DNA from: Aplidium turbinatum
Lineage: Eukaryota; Chordata; Ascidiacea; Aplousobranchia; Polyclinidae
Direction of reading: 5' to 3'
Length of the DNA: 64,000 nucleotides
NCBI GenBank assembly: GCA_918807975.1
Contig: OU964926.1
Location: 26,791,996 to 26,855,995, forward strand
Shown here: positions 11,533 through 23,028 of the stretch, one piece after another
How positions within the stretch are numbered: position 1 is the first letter of the stretch
Layout: each line of letters starts with the position of its first letter
The notes under the pieces: model-generated
What the model saw: only the letters and a program-made list of their open reading frames with translations
Told to the model about the DNA's origin: nothing
Database searches by the model: none
Program-made: the position numbers and the translations under genes

Positions 11533-12757
11533 ATGATGTTTGGCATATGCTACTTTGTTTTTAGTTGTGATGGTCAGAATTGAATACAAACTGAACCGTA
11601 CTACTGGCAGTAGCCGACAGAATGGTACTGTACCAACCTTAAAGCTAGACTCCCCCAAACCAATGTATGCACATTGCACAACGTTGCCATTTTAGCTTAT
11701 TATGTCTGCTGTTGCTGCGTTTCAACTTGGGCCTAAAATCTTCCTCCAGGTGGTAACTTACTTATAACCTACCGTTGTCTGCCGGTCAGTAAAGTTGTGA
11801 TTGATGCGTCACAGAAGTGCGATGATGACGCATTGAGTTGCTTCATACTGGAATGTGTTGCCCTGTCAGTGTGTTTGGTGAAAAAAATATGAAAGAATGT
11901 GGAATATCGCGATCTTAACTTATATTAGCATTTCTAGGCAAAACTAATGCGAAATAGAATTGGTCTGGAATATATCGCAAGAATGTGAAGATGGCCTCAC
12001 ACTTGTCCACTGGATGTGACTTTCAAGATATGTTTTATTGCACTTGACGTATGGTAGGCTAAAAACACACCAACAGTATAATGAATCAACAACAATGAAA
12101 ACTGGCCGCATACGTAATTAACAATATGGCGTCCAGCTCCCTTGTGGCTTCATGATGACGTCATAAGCGCAATGAAGCAAACACAGGAAAGTAGCGACGA
12201 CAAAGGTAAATATCCTACACATGCAATACCGTGCAAACTCCTGTGTAACGCAGTAAAGTGAATGATCAGGGAACATCAGCTTCCCTCCATAGAAGCACGA
12301 ACGTTAGTGAAGCAGACAGTAAAGATATTCTTCTGTGAGGCAACAACGGGAATTAAGACGAAACACTGTAAAGATAAAATCTACATCTAATGATTTGAAA
12401 CTTTTTAAGGAAGCGTCAACAAGTGCAGTGTATTAATGACGTCATTGAATCCTACGTCATGGCTGCGTGATGAAACGCGAGTAGCAATGTAGACCTTGTG
12501 GATTCGTGATGGTGGATTGGTCGATGGGTGAGCATGATGAAAGAATCTGCAGAGGCAATAGAATGGTAACAATGTGGGATAAAACTTCACTATCTTGCAT
12601 ACGAACAGTGCTGCGCTTTGTAAAACAGTTAAAACGTAACAAGCCAGAAACTGATGTAGCTTTGTATCTCCCATTTCTAGGAGGAAGTTTAGTGAGTCAT
12701 CCCGACAATTGATGCCGTGTCCTTAAACGCGATTACCTCAGCGGCAGAAGACAAGTC
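11533..12757. other. Downstream flank of gene B, no recognised gene
   Basis: Probably holds the gene B 3' UTR. AATAAA on the minus strand at 12034-12039 is the best poly(A) signal seen. A TGACGTCA word occurs near 12153. Unit 2: 43170-44394. Confidence 0.5.
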
Positions 12758-15700
12758 TCACTCGGTTGGTCCATCGAACCTGACCATTGTCTTGTACGCG
12801 CCGGCATCGCTAGCGCTCATGATTGTTGTGAAGGTTGTCTGCTCGTTCAGTACGGGAGGGGTGGACAGGACCTGAATACAAATGCAGGGGTGATTATGAA
12901 GGGGTGGACAGGACCTGAACACAAACGCAGGGGCGTGGTTACGGTGGACAGGATCTGAACACAAATGCTGGTGGATAATTAATCTACTCATGAGATGAGG
13001 AAGCTGGATACTTCTGCTACTGAAATAATTATTATTATCCACCTTAGCTGCCTGGGAACGATCTTTATCTTTAAACCAGGGAGCGACCGTCCGCTCATTA
13101 TCGAAATATTTCTTCCATATCGGCGCAATTGTGGCAGGGACAACTGTTTCAGCTGCTGAGCACCGCCAGCACAACATTAACCCGGTCGACCGTCGTATCA
13201 TCCAACAGGCAAATGGTGTGGTACCTATGTATGACGCTCAGTAACTGCTGCCCATGTACTGGCTGTGTTGATTTATCGGAACTTTGCCTTCCGTGCATCA
13301 CAATTGTCGCAAATTTGATGTCATAATTCTACTTTCGCTCCAATGTCATAACAGAAGTCATAGTCATCAAGAACAGTTATGTTGCCAGACAACCACAAAG
13401 GAGGGTTTCTGTCACAAAAGCGAACAGCCTTCTAGAACAAAGAGCTAACCAAGAAATGAGGAAAGCAGCATTCCTAATCGGCCAATACATGGGAATGCAC
13501 AGGGACAAACTAAATGGGAAACTTTCGCGGTTTGCAAAGAATTTAAACAGAAGTGAAAGCGGCAATCCCGATTCCGCGAACATCAGAGAAGCCAACAATG
13601 CACAAACCCTACAAACGAGCATCGACTAATGGCGTCGTGCTGATGTCACAATGCAGGAACTATAACCGTAAGTGGAAGCGTCGTCTGATGGGGAAACGTT
13701 TCCAAAGTGGTCATAGCGCGATTGCCGCCAGGTCACAAGACAAAACAATAAAGTTTACATTCAAATATAGACACATACAAACAAATAACATTTTGTTGTC
13801 GATTTCGTGACAAAGCAATGTTACACGAAACAGGCTTCATCGCTTTCACGCTTCATACCGGCACGATTTAGCGGGAAGCATCACGTGACCAGCCGAACAT
13901 TGCGGAATAAGCGGGAAAAATAGTTGCCTAGCAACAAACCTGGTACAGTCGATCCGTGTCCATCTTGTCCTTCCCCACAGCCATCATGGACTTAACTGCA
14001 GCGTGTCGCCGGTTGTCGGACTTGGGGGGTTTCTTCCAGGGGTCGTAGTTCGTCTCCACCAGAAACCACCTGAAAGAGATGTAGGTTACCATGGATACCC
14101 TCCATACCCCACCAAGTGACCGGGGTGAGGCCTAGAGCCGCTCAAGTTATTCAGTTCAGGAAGTTGAAAGTCTCAGTCTCCAAACTTAGTTTCATTTTTT
14201 CCTTTTCTCGTCGAGGGAACTGACACTGCAACATTTGCATGTTTTAATTGCAGTAAATTTTTGAAGGGTGGAAATTCCATAATCATAAGTTGACTAAATG
14301 TGCGTTCTCGGATGCTTTGCGATGTCATACAGTTTGACGTCAGAGGCTTGCCCGACAGCAATTATGTCACAACACATAAACAAATCAGTAGCTCACGGAT
14401 GCCTAGGGTAGTTGTCCATATGTTTCACCAACGCCACATCCTCCCCATTCCGCACCACCAAGGCCCCCTCGCTGGGGCGGATACCCCCCAGGATGAAGTA
14501 GACGGGGGCGTCCGTGGGGGTGTTGATCAGTTGGTTGAGGGCGCTCTTGTAATCTGATGACTCATCAAGGACCTGAAGGTTCAACACAGTGTTGCCAGAT
14601 GAGTAATTAATTTGGTTCAACAAAACAGGTACTTGTCGCCACAAAGGGAGCTGATGCTGCGGAATTGATCTTCCATACAGTTACTCAAAGTCTAAATACA
14701 AAGTCTGCAGACGTTGAATTACTATAAGACTGAAGATGAACATTTTTAACTGGGGAGAGACCTGCGGCCAAAATAATAATAAATTAACAAACTGTTTGAC
14801 ACTGCTCATAATATTTTCGCACATGTTCACAAACTGCGCAATGCGCTTATGCTCCAAATCTCTTTTCATGGTTTAACCCATTTTTATTGTTCAATCACAA
14901 AGAGCTTGGATTACCTTTCGTGCAGCAAAGAAAGTGATGTGGCCGCCCTCCAATGACGTAATAATGTTTTTCCACAATGTTCCATAATTTCTCTGATCGC
15001 CGCTCAGTGAGAATGCTCCATGGCGAGTTCCAGTGGTCACTCCAACATAGCCAATATATGAACTTGCTGTGTAAACTGCCTAGAAATTTGCATAAAGTTA
15101 TGCTTTCACTTAATTGAAATAGGGACTGGAGGGAAAAGTTGGCCAGCTGCGCATTAGTGTGTCTGTGGTTCGACCTTTGAAAGGGCGCCGGTTCGACAAC
15201 GCTCAAGAGCATGAGGCTGTGTCTTTGGCAGGACACTTAAATGCATGCCTGAAGGTGGACACAAAGATTGGCTTCCTTGCCTTCCGGTCCACTCAATCTA
15301 AATATTCAACTGGCGGGCGTAAGCTTGGATACGACAAAAAGTGTTGGTAATCACTTCTTTAAGTTCTTTGCCACCTGAGTCATAAATCATAGGAACAAGG
15401 TCGAAAGTGAAACGACACAAGTGACTGCCGTATCTATTGTGGTATCTTATAGCCTACCGAATGACAAGTATCTTAGTCTGGTCACCCGGTACGAATCGGT
15501 TTCACTGCTGCAACGCCATTTTAACTTTTTGAAACTGAATAAAGACCCAGCCCATCGTTATATTTACAACCGACCTTTCCATTCCTTTGAAATTCCACCT
15601 GAATTGTGAGGTTCTTCAGAATCTTGGGAAGAATATAATCAAGATTGCGGCCATGAATAATGCGGCCTGTCTTATCAACGGCAACAATGCTTGTGCAAGC

Positions 15701-18030
15701 TCTGAACAACAACTTGCCAATTAACTTCCACACCAACTTCATGAAAACATTACCTCGTCGGTAAACTGCGAGTTTCGCGGCATGTCTCAATTGTCTCAAC
15801 ATACAAGGATGTACAAACTAAAGCAAAAATAAATTGTTTAAAAGCTTAATTAATTTTTTCATGTGCAATCAACGCACTTAAAACAAGCCGTTGTTGTACT
15901 CCATCCGTGCAAGGCAGGTGGATGAGTGAAATTAGCATGACCAGAAGCTGTGACTGTATTAAAATGTTGCACCATAGGCATACGAAGCCGAGAAACGTAA
16001 TTAGACTTAATGTATTCACGTTTATTACTGCATAGTAACATTCACAGAAAACAAAACTAAAACTAAATTTCAAATCAAACGTTTTCGACATCACATTTTG
16101 GCAAAGTGTTTTGATTGTGGGAAATGTGATAAAGAAAAAGATTTACTTGAGGAATGAGGATAGCAATTTGTAAAACAGAGGATAGAGTTACTCTCATGGC
16201 ATGAAACAGTGACATATTTCTGTTATTTGGGTGATCAAATAAATGGAAACGGTGGATGCTAAGCAGCTGTGATAAGAAAGACAAGGCTGGGTTGGGAAAA
16301 GTTCAGGAAATGTGGGGATTGGGAAAATGTTATACCGTACGGAAAAAGTTTTTGTTAAAAATGAAAGGGAAAGGATATCAGAGTTGTGTGCGGCTTGTAC
16401 TATTACATGGCAGCGAAACATGGACATGGATATTATTAAGAGAGAGTGAACTGGCTATTCTGAGAAAAAAGGAAAAAGCAATGGTGAGAGCAAAGTGAGG
16501 GGTGAAAACAAGGTAGGAGAAAAAGAGTGAAGAGCTGATAGATACGCTAGCAACGAGGAAGACTATTGAACAACTTGCAAGGGCAAATGGCGTAAGATTG
16601 TATGAACCTGACCAAGGAGAGAGGAAGAAAGTTTTCTTTGAAAGGCTTTGACTTTGAAGGTAGATGGGAAGAGGAAACGGGGACGCCCAAAAAGAACATG
16701 GAAAAAACAATTGAATGAGGCAGACAAAGTCGGACTGAAGGAGGAAGATGCACAGGATGGAAGCAAGATGGAGAATAGGAGTTAAGGCAATCGCTACAAG
16801 CAAAGAATTGGCCACCCCCACTAGTGGAGGACAAAACCGAATTTGGATGATGAGGATGTCCTTTTTGGGCATACTATATATATACAGTAATTTTATGTAC
16901 ATCTGAACAAAAAAATTGTTAAACATTAATTATCAATTAAAATGAAATGTATTGAACTGTTTCTGCAAGAAAATTTTTTTCTTGATAGCCGAGCTTGAAT
17001 GACTGCACAAATTAATGACTAAATGAGCTAAACACTTTGCAATACCAAATATTTTGTATGACTCACTTAATGCTGCTATTAGCGTACGCTGTAAAGTCAT
17101 AAAGGATGTTGGTGAGGACAATGTCACCCAGGGAGATTCCAGTCGCCGCACTTAACCCCCTCATTTCGTCAGAATATGGCTGAGCTATGTAGCGATCCAA
17201 ATCACCAGCGATCCGTTCAACGGCAGCCGCCATCTCAGGGGATTTAAACATCGGCCTGAAAGCAATTGGTAAAACACTAAAAGTAATGTTTGCAAAATCC
17301 AAATAAAGATAGAGCTTCGATGGAGAGTTTGTCTTACAGAAAGTTTCAATAAGGCTTTCTTTGTTTGAAGATAAATATTGTGCAGTAGCCTATCAAACAA
17401 GCCGAATGGAAATGTGTCTTTGTAATGGCTGGACCTTTCTTTAAACTTACCGGAGCAAAGCTTGGATTCCTTGTGCAAAATAATTGACATCAAATTGGTG
17501 AACCAATGCGCGCCACCTGAACAAACAAAATAATCAGTCGGCTAATCAAACAGGAAACATTGCCTCCACCTGATTCAATGTATTTTTCACATAATCTAAT
17601 GTTGATATGCCAAACTACCAGAACATCACCATCTTCGGTGATGAAATGACAATCAGACAGTAGGTTATTGCTAAAACATACCATATCAAGACATTTTCTG
17701 ATATCTCACCGCAACCCTGAGCAATGGGTTCAAATGAGATGCCTGGCAAACAATCAAATTCAAAACAAGATCTTAGTTGAATATAAAACTTCAAAGCAAA
17801 AACGAAACAAGAATAATTGTAAGTTACAAAGTTCCCCATATCAAAAGTCACCAAAATCACACCTACCGATCCATTGGAGCCTGATCAAGGTTGACAACGT
17901 ATGATTTAGCTTGTGTGGCATTGTTCTTATTCTCCATCTTATCCATCGTTAAGACATAGTTTGAACGACTAGGCATCGATGACCCAAAGTGAACAACCAA
18001 CAAAAGTGAAAACAATTGACACAGATTCAT
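12758..18030 (-). CDS. NAAA-like: Gene B: NAAA / acid ceramidase-like amidase, complete, 8 exons
   Basis: Complete paralog of gene A. Exons in transcription order: 17867-18030, 17451-17516, 17067-17255, 15575-15701, 14915-15079, 14397-14572, 13940-14069, 12758-12871 (stop at 12758-12760). They join in frame to 376 aa, against 359 for human NAAA and 395 for human acid ceramidase. The start at 18030 (MNLCQLFSLLLVV) gives a signal peptide. Cys142 in ACTSIVAVD is the expected autocleavage site and nucleophile, separating alpha and beta chains; Arg158 and Asp161 lie in HGRNLDY, Asn303 in ETNYDPW and Arg316 in DNRR, spaced as in the human enzymes. A glycosylation sequon (Asn136-Ser-Ser) precedes the cleavage site. 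The end LSTPPVLNEQTTFTTIMSA matches the family C-terminus. Two donors (GTCGGT, GTTTGT) are weak. A possible poly(A) signal AATAAA lies at 12034-12039. Substrate cannot be read from sequence. Confidence 0.92.
12855..12975. repeat. Three-copy minisatellite spanning the last splice acceptor of gene B
   Basis: The minus-strand unit holding the acceptor and first exon bases (CAG followed by GTCCTGTCCACC) occurs three times, with exon-like starts at 12871, 12914 and 12954, spaced 43 and 40 bases. Only the one nearest the exon keeps the reading frame. The unit 2 copy at 44492-44612 is the same. Confidence 0.85.
15158..15347 (+). mobile_element. tRNA-type SINE with a LINE-derived 3' tail
   Basis: The head contains GGCGCCGGTTCGACAACGC (box-B-like). 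The tail TTGGCTTCCTTGCCTTCC, with GTCCACTCAATCTAAAT after it, and a final GGATACGACAAA, closely matches the LINE 3' UTR at 3508-3585. A shared tail is how SINEs borrow a partner LINE's machinery. It lies in gene B intron 4. Unit 2: 46796-46985. Confidence 0.65.
16190..16860 (+). mobile_element. Decayed LINE 3' fragment in gene B intron 3
   Basis: Plus-strand pieces in changing frames resemble the C-terminal region of a non-LTR retrotransposon: YLGDQINGNGG, then SCVRLVLLHGSETW, then RKRGRPKRTWKKQLNEADKV. Several frame shifts and stops show age. Long antisense frames here (for example 182 codons at 16378-16926) are by-products. Unit 2: 47833-48503. Confidence 0.75.
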
Positions 18031-18101
18031 TGTGATTGTTAACACGATAGATGACAATGAATCTTCATATAAAACAAAACTGAAAAACGTGAAATAAACA
18101 A

Positions 18102-18108
18102 TTTTATA
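18102..18108 (-). promoter_or_regulatory. Candidate TATA box of gene B
   Basis: TATAAAA on the minus strand, 72-78 bases upstream of the gene B start codon, inside CTGACTATAAAATTG. The position suits a short 5' leader. The same motif lies at 52121-52127 before gene B'. This is a motif match only, with no transcript evidence. Confidence 0.4.
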
Positions 18109-18567
18109 GTCAGCTGATGATGAGTGCAATTAAATAATAAAATAGAATATTAAATAAAAAGAATGGAGCTCAATCCATCAATGGTTGGAAAGATCTGTCA
18201 TCAACATCATCAACCAATTTTGATTAGGCCTATATACAGGCCATAAACTAATCCTCATGTTGAGAGTGTCTAATCCTCACGTTGAGAGTTGGGTTGGCAA
18301 AGTCCATGGACTACAAGGCCATGCTTTACAAAAAAGGTAATATTATTATTAGTTCTTCCTAAGTCAGTTTCGATCTACCTTGACCCGGCTGTGCTGCACC
18401 TGACCTGCGAGATCCAGCTGTTTACAGTCAATGTTTACAATAACAAGTATATATAGCCTACCATACATAAAACCAGCCATGTTTTGTTTAACACTTGTAT
18501 ATTCATTGATAACTGAACAGAAGCTAAGAGGTATATATCAGCATCTGTAGCGCACTATTTAAAGGTA
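18109..18567. other. Gene B upstream flank
   Basis: AT-rich, with direct repeats of TAATCCTCA(T/C)GTTGAGAGT at about 18250-18290. No gene is recognised. Unit 2: 52128-52540 and 54215-54250, parted by the hAT insertion. Confidence 0.45.
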
Positions 18568-18576
18568 GGCTTCCCA

Positions 18577-18944
18577 GGGTGCACCCTAATTTGTCCCCTG
18601 AACACTTAGCCCCCGATTTCATCCCCTGAAAAGATCGAGAAAAAATTACAACAGAGTCGAAGTCACTTTTTTCGAATCTTTTCAAGGGCCAAAATAGGTT
18701 GCATCCTTATTGAGAAATGTTTCTATTTCTAACCAAGGGTTAGGAATTAGGTTAGGGTTAAACATGTTTCTATTTGTAACCTTAACCCTTAATAAGGATT
18801 CAACCTATTGCCTATTGGTTAGGGTCAGGGATAGGGTTAGAAATTTATAAGTGTTTTCTATATCTAACCTTAATAAGGATTCAACCTATTTCGTCCCCTG
18901 ATTTCGGGGCACGAAGTGTTCAAGGGACGAAATAGGTTCCATCC
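18577..18944. mobile_element. 368-bp inverted-repeat element with 9-bp TSD
   Basis: Flanked by GGCTTCCCA (18568-18576, 18945-18953). Ends GGGTGCACCCTAATTTGTCC and GGATGGAACCTATTTCGTCC are inverted. Inside, AAGGATTCAACCTATT and GGGTTAG words recur several times. The 9-bp TSD fits a Mutator-like non-autonomous element; there is no coding sequence. Unit 2: 54260-54627. Confidence 0.7.
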
Positions 18945-19331
18945 GGCTTCCCATGTATAGCTGCAGTCGTGCAATGACATCCCGAGCATGACAGTAGTGG
19001 TCAAAAGTGAGAAAAACTAACTGGTAAAGGTGATCAGGTACTATGACACTTCCTCAAATGGGCGATCAACCTAACACAGAAAGCAATCATTAAGAAAATA
19101 AATCAATACTATAGTTTTTTTTCAAGTCTAAACCTTAAACCATTTGACCAGGTTAACACTCACAATAGTATTTCAAAAATTTACTTAGTATAATTTATGT
19201 TGTGGAACCGGTTTTCTTCCTATAGGATTCATCAGCACAACTGGATCGAAACGAAAAAATTACAGAAGATTACTATCAGCACAACTAGCCCAAAAAAAAA
19301 CGCAAATTTACATGTTAAATAAATAAAAAAA

Positions 19332-20927
19332 TCAGGGTTGACAGATTCTGCAGAGCAATATATACCAAATAGTAAAAAAATATATACCAAACTTAAAAAG
19401 TTATATATACCAAGTTTATACCAAAAAGATCTGAAAAACAAAAGTTTTCACAAAAATTACGTTTTGCACACATCAACTAGCTGAATTATGTTTAATTTTT
19501 AACTTGGGCAAAGAACGTTTTAGTTTGGGCCAATTTTAATATATATGACTCGAAGATGAATTGATTACCACAGCGATTTCGCATTTTACTATTTAATCAA
19601 GTTTCAGAAAACAAAAAAACTAAACGTTGCTGGAACATTGGTTCCTGTGATGCAGACGAGACTACGCTCATGTGGCTAATGCATAAAACCCACCATGCAA
19701 TCATCAAGAACCCAACAAAACAGACCTTACTCCGAATAGCACCAAAATGACCGCGTGCCACACTAAATATCCAGACGCCACAGTGTGCGCACCTATCTGG
19801 CAGGCACCTAATTGTCTTCGCCCAGTGGCGTAGCCAGGAATTTTGAAAGGGGGGTTTTGACGACCCAGCGACAGGGGGTATGGACCTCCCCAGAAAATTT
19901 TGAAAAATTACTTTAAATTTGGTGCATTCTTAGATCATTTTTAACAAAAATGTGGGTATAAATATTCCTGTAAAATGGTGCTGTCCGGTGGCATAGCAAA
20001 AGTATAAGATCATGTTTTTTTTCGGAATTTTTTGGTAATAAAGCTATGGTAAGTCTCTATGTTTTCTTGTTGCTAATTCCTGGCGGAGATATTTAAATGT
20101 TTTGTATAGGCAAAACTTGCTCTTTTAATGCAGTTTCGTTTACAATTCTAAAGGCAACTTTGTCTTAGAGACATAGAGATTGAAAGCATCATTCTCAATA
20201 TTGTGGCATCATACGCGTGCCAAAGGGGGGTTGTAAGCCCCCCCCCCCCTTGTCTACGCCACTGTCTGCGCCTAATAGACTTGCTCCGAAAATTTAGGAA
20301 ATTTTTCACTTTGCCAAAGTATCAACGTCAGGGTAATAAAAAGAATTAAGTAATTATGATTCAATAATTACATACGATATAACACAATAAGGGTATTAGT
20401 AAACATAAATAAAGTTTTAGTCACACATTAACAACACTGTTCAACACTTTGAAACCAAAATTTACATTCCATCATAACAGCACAGTAAAAGTCATAAGTC
20501 AACAACACTTGCAATGTTGCTCACTGAGAAGAATTCTTTAACACCTTGAGACAACAATACGTTGTAAAACATTACAGTTAGGCAACTCCAGTCCAATGAC
20601 ACTCATGCTTTAGAAAACCTTTACGTCTTTATGGTCATTAGGCTAAATCTCAAATGGTACATCCATTTTAGTGTTTCAACTTAACCAACTTAACTTTTTT
20701 AAAGAAGAAACAAGTTTTTATTGGTTAACACACTCCAAATTTGTACATTGAAAAAAATACTAGTCAATTGACACAATATTATAAAATATACCAAACTCAT
20801 AAAATCACCTACCAAATGCTACAAAATATATACCAATATACCAAACGAAAATTTCGACTACCAAACTTAAAAAAAATATACCAGATTTGTGAAATTTGGT
20901 ATATAAATATACCAGTTGGCAACCTTG
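19332..20927. mobile_element. hAT-like element private to unit 1
   Basis: Ends CAGGGTTGACAG and CAAGGTTGCCAAC are inverted. TATACCAAA/CTACCAAA words are clustered within about 110 bases of each end, typical of hAT subterminal binding sites. A MITE interrupts it at 19823-20264. No clean TSD was found, so one flank may be rearranged. Unit 2 has unrelated sequence here (about 55010-58057). Confidence 0.6.
19823..20264. mobile_element. hAT MITE (CAGTGGCGTAGCC family)
   Basis: Ends CAGTGGCGTAGCCAGG and CAGTGGCGTAGAC; TSD TCTTCGCC/TCTGCGCC with one mismatch. The interior is close to the MITE at 8530-8961. A C run lies beside the right end. Confidence 0.8.
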
Positions 20928-20975
20928 CTTACGATGAGGCCCAACAGCTTCATCTGTCTCATTTCTAAGGTAACG

Positions 20976-21168
20976 CCTAGAACATCACATAACTAAGGCG
21001 AAAGAGAAAATTGAATTGAGTCCTGTCTTTGTCATGAGTTACCAAGGGGGGTGGGGGGGACTTGTATACCTGGGACTGGTATATAAGCCCCCACTCCCCC
21101 TGGTAACTCATGACAAAGACAGGACTCAATTCAATTTTCTCTTTCGCCTTAGTTGTGTGATGTTCTAG
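20976..21168. repeat. Near-perfect palindrome, arms about 90 bp
   Basis: The left arm CCTAGAACATCACATAACTA and its continuation through GTCATGAGTTACCAAGGGGG is mirrored on the right after a short spacer. The inner GTCATGAGTTACCAAGGGGG piece is shared with the MITE at 56784-56942. Unit 2: 58106-58298. Confidence 0.85.
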
Positions 21169-21197
21169 GTTTTTCCCATTTCTAAGAATCTCAGCAG

Positions 21198-21762
21198 CAG
21201 GGTTGCCAGGTCTGCTTATGGAAAAAATGCCAAACAGTTTAGTTCATTTATTTATTTGTCACAAACACAAACATGAAAAGAATACAAAGTATACAATAAT
21301 AATCGGTTGTGTGTCATATGACGAGGAGACTGCGAAAAGACCAAACGGTCATCTAGTCAGCAGCCACCTCAAGCTTGGTGATGTAGGCCTAAATAACATA
21401 TATACAGTAAATACACAAACACACATACAAAAAAAGAAAATCAAACAACTGGTCAAACAACTGGTCAAAAAATGCCAAATGACCTAAAAAAATGCCAAAT
21501 AGGCAAAACGCTGTGAAATCGAACGTTTCTTTTAATAAGTAATGGATTCGGTTAAAGATGGATAAAACCATAAACTGCAACAAAGCTCAGCCTACACTTG
21601 CTGCTATTGCACAACCTAGCTATCTTCATTCTTGAGAGTATCGTACCGGTATTCTTCAAAAAAAAAAAAGAATTTTGAAGAAATGCCAAACAAGATTTTT
21701 TCATGCCAAACAGCATAAAATATGCAAAATTTGGCAATAAAAATGCCAACCTGACATCCCTG
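21198..21762. mobile_element. hAT element with AATGCCAAA subterminal motifs
   Basis: Ends CAGGGTTGCCAGGT and CAGGGATGTCAGGTTGG; TSD CTCAGCAG/CTCAACAG. AATGCCAAA recurs at both ends. A LINE 3' UTR piece (21238-21400, minus), related to the end of the LINE at 7776, lies inside. There is no transposase. Unit 2: 58328-58892. Confidence 0.75.
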
Positions 21763-22754
21763 CTCAACAGCCCATCTGCCGTTTATGGCCTATCTTCTAA
21801 AAAACTACTTTACTAAATAAATAATTTAATAAACTGTGAGGTAGTAGTAGGCCGACATCTGAAGTGAAAAGCAATATAGTGGAGTAAAAAATAAGGGGAT
21901 GACAAGGTCTTCTCAACAGAAGGTATGATCATTGTTTTATATTGATTTTGGCCTTGATAATTGTTAGTCATTTGCTTTCCAGTAGATCGAGCATATTTTT
22001 CAATAGCATAAAGTAAAGCATTTTTTTTACAAGTTCTCTTTTCTCATTATAAAAGGCTCACCTACAGTTATTAAGCGTAACAGGTCTTTTCTTGAGCCTA
22101 TCCTTCAACAAATCTCCTTTCAATTTTAAAATTGATAATTGGTCTTTTCTTGTTCAAGCTGTAGCCTACGTCGTTTTCATCATAAACAAGTTTCTACATT
22201 TTTTAGCTACACATCTGTCAACCGAGTTGCAACCATATGCAGCTTAGCATCCGGAAGGGCGTGGTCGACATGCAGGCTTCACGAGATAAATTGTTACCCT
22301 ACGTCATTTATCGTGATGATAACTTATCAAATCTATCGCACTTCTGGACCGTTTATTTTACTTTATAATTTCGCTTTTTATGACGTACCGTAGCCTACTA
22401 GCAATGCGGCTGTTCTTCTGATTTTTTCTTTCTATTAAAAAATTGCTTCACTGTTTTCTATCTCAAAACACGTTACTATATGTAGATTGTAGAACGTAAC
22501 GGGAAGCAGACCCACTCACTTTCACCAAGAAGCACATTCCACTCCACTAAACTTAAATGCACGCCAGGGCAGGACACAGAATGAGAATGACCGTCTTTGC
22601 CACTACCACACTACTTTTTTACACAAACGCAAGAAATTGCTCGCAGTCATGTCAATGGAGAAACAACCCTCGACGGTTGAATGATCCTGATTTTAAAAGA
22701 TCGGTACAAGAAGACAAAACTGATTGATATGTAGCCTTTTGTGAGATTTGTGAT
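21763..22754. other. No recognised feature
   Basis: AT-rich spacer without convincing coding sequence or inverted ends. Unit 2: 58893-59879. Confidence 0.4.
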
Positions 22755-23028
22755 CAGGCCCGGATTTAGAGGGGGGCAGAGGGGGCAGTTGCCCCGGGCC
22801 CCCCCGACTTCTGAAGGGCCCCCCTTATGTGGAAAAAATGTGATTTTGAGTTTTTTTTTTTCTTTTGGCCTTTAAAGTTTTTTGCAAAATGCTGTACAGT
22901 ACTGGACTGATGCTATTGTAGACGTAGGCTAGAGATGGCCTTTCGCGCCGTAGGCGCGAAAAATTTTTGGCACAGGGGCCCCCGATCTAAAAGTGCCCCG
23001 GGCCCCCCATCAGCTAAATCCGGCCCTG
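22755..23028. mobile_element. hAT MITE, 274 bp
   Basis: Ends CAGGCCCGGATTTAGAGG and CAGGGCCGGATTTAGC with perfect TSD TTTGTGAT (22747-22754, 23029-23036). The ends hold G- and C-rich GGGGCCC words. Unit 2: 59880-60151. Confidence 0.88.

Noticed and set aside
14300-14557. 85-codon plus-strand open frame
   Set aside because: It is antisense to exon 6 of gene B.
16378-16926. 182-codon minus-strand open frame (and 48021-48515)
   Set aside because: It is antisense to a decayed LINE fragment read on the plus strand and has no family features.
18030-18129. Longer gene B start from an in-frame Met at about 18129
   Set aside because: The extension would bury the signal peptide and would lie upstream of the candidate TATA box.
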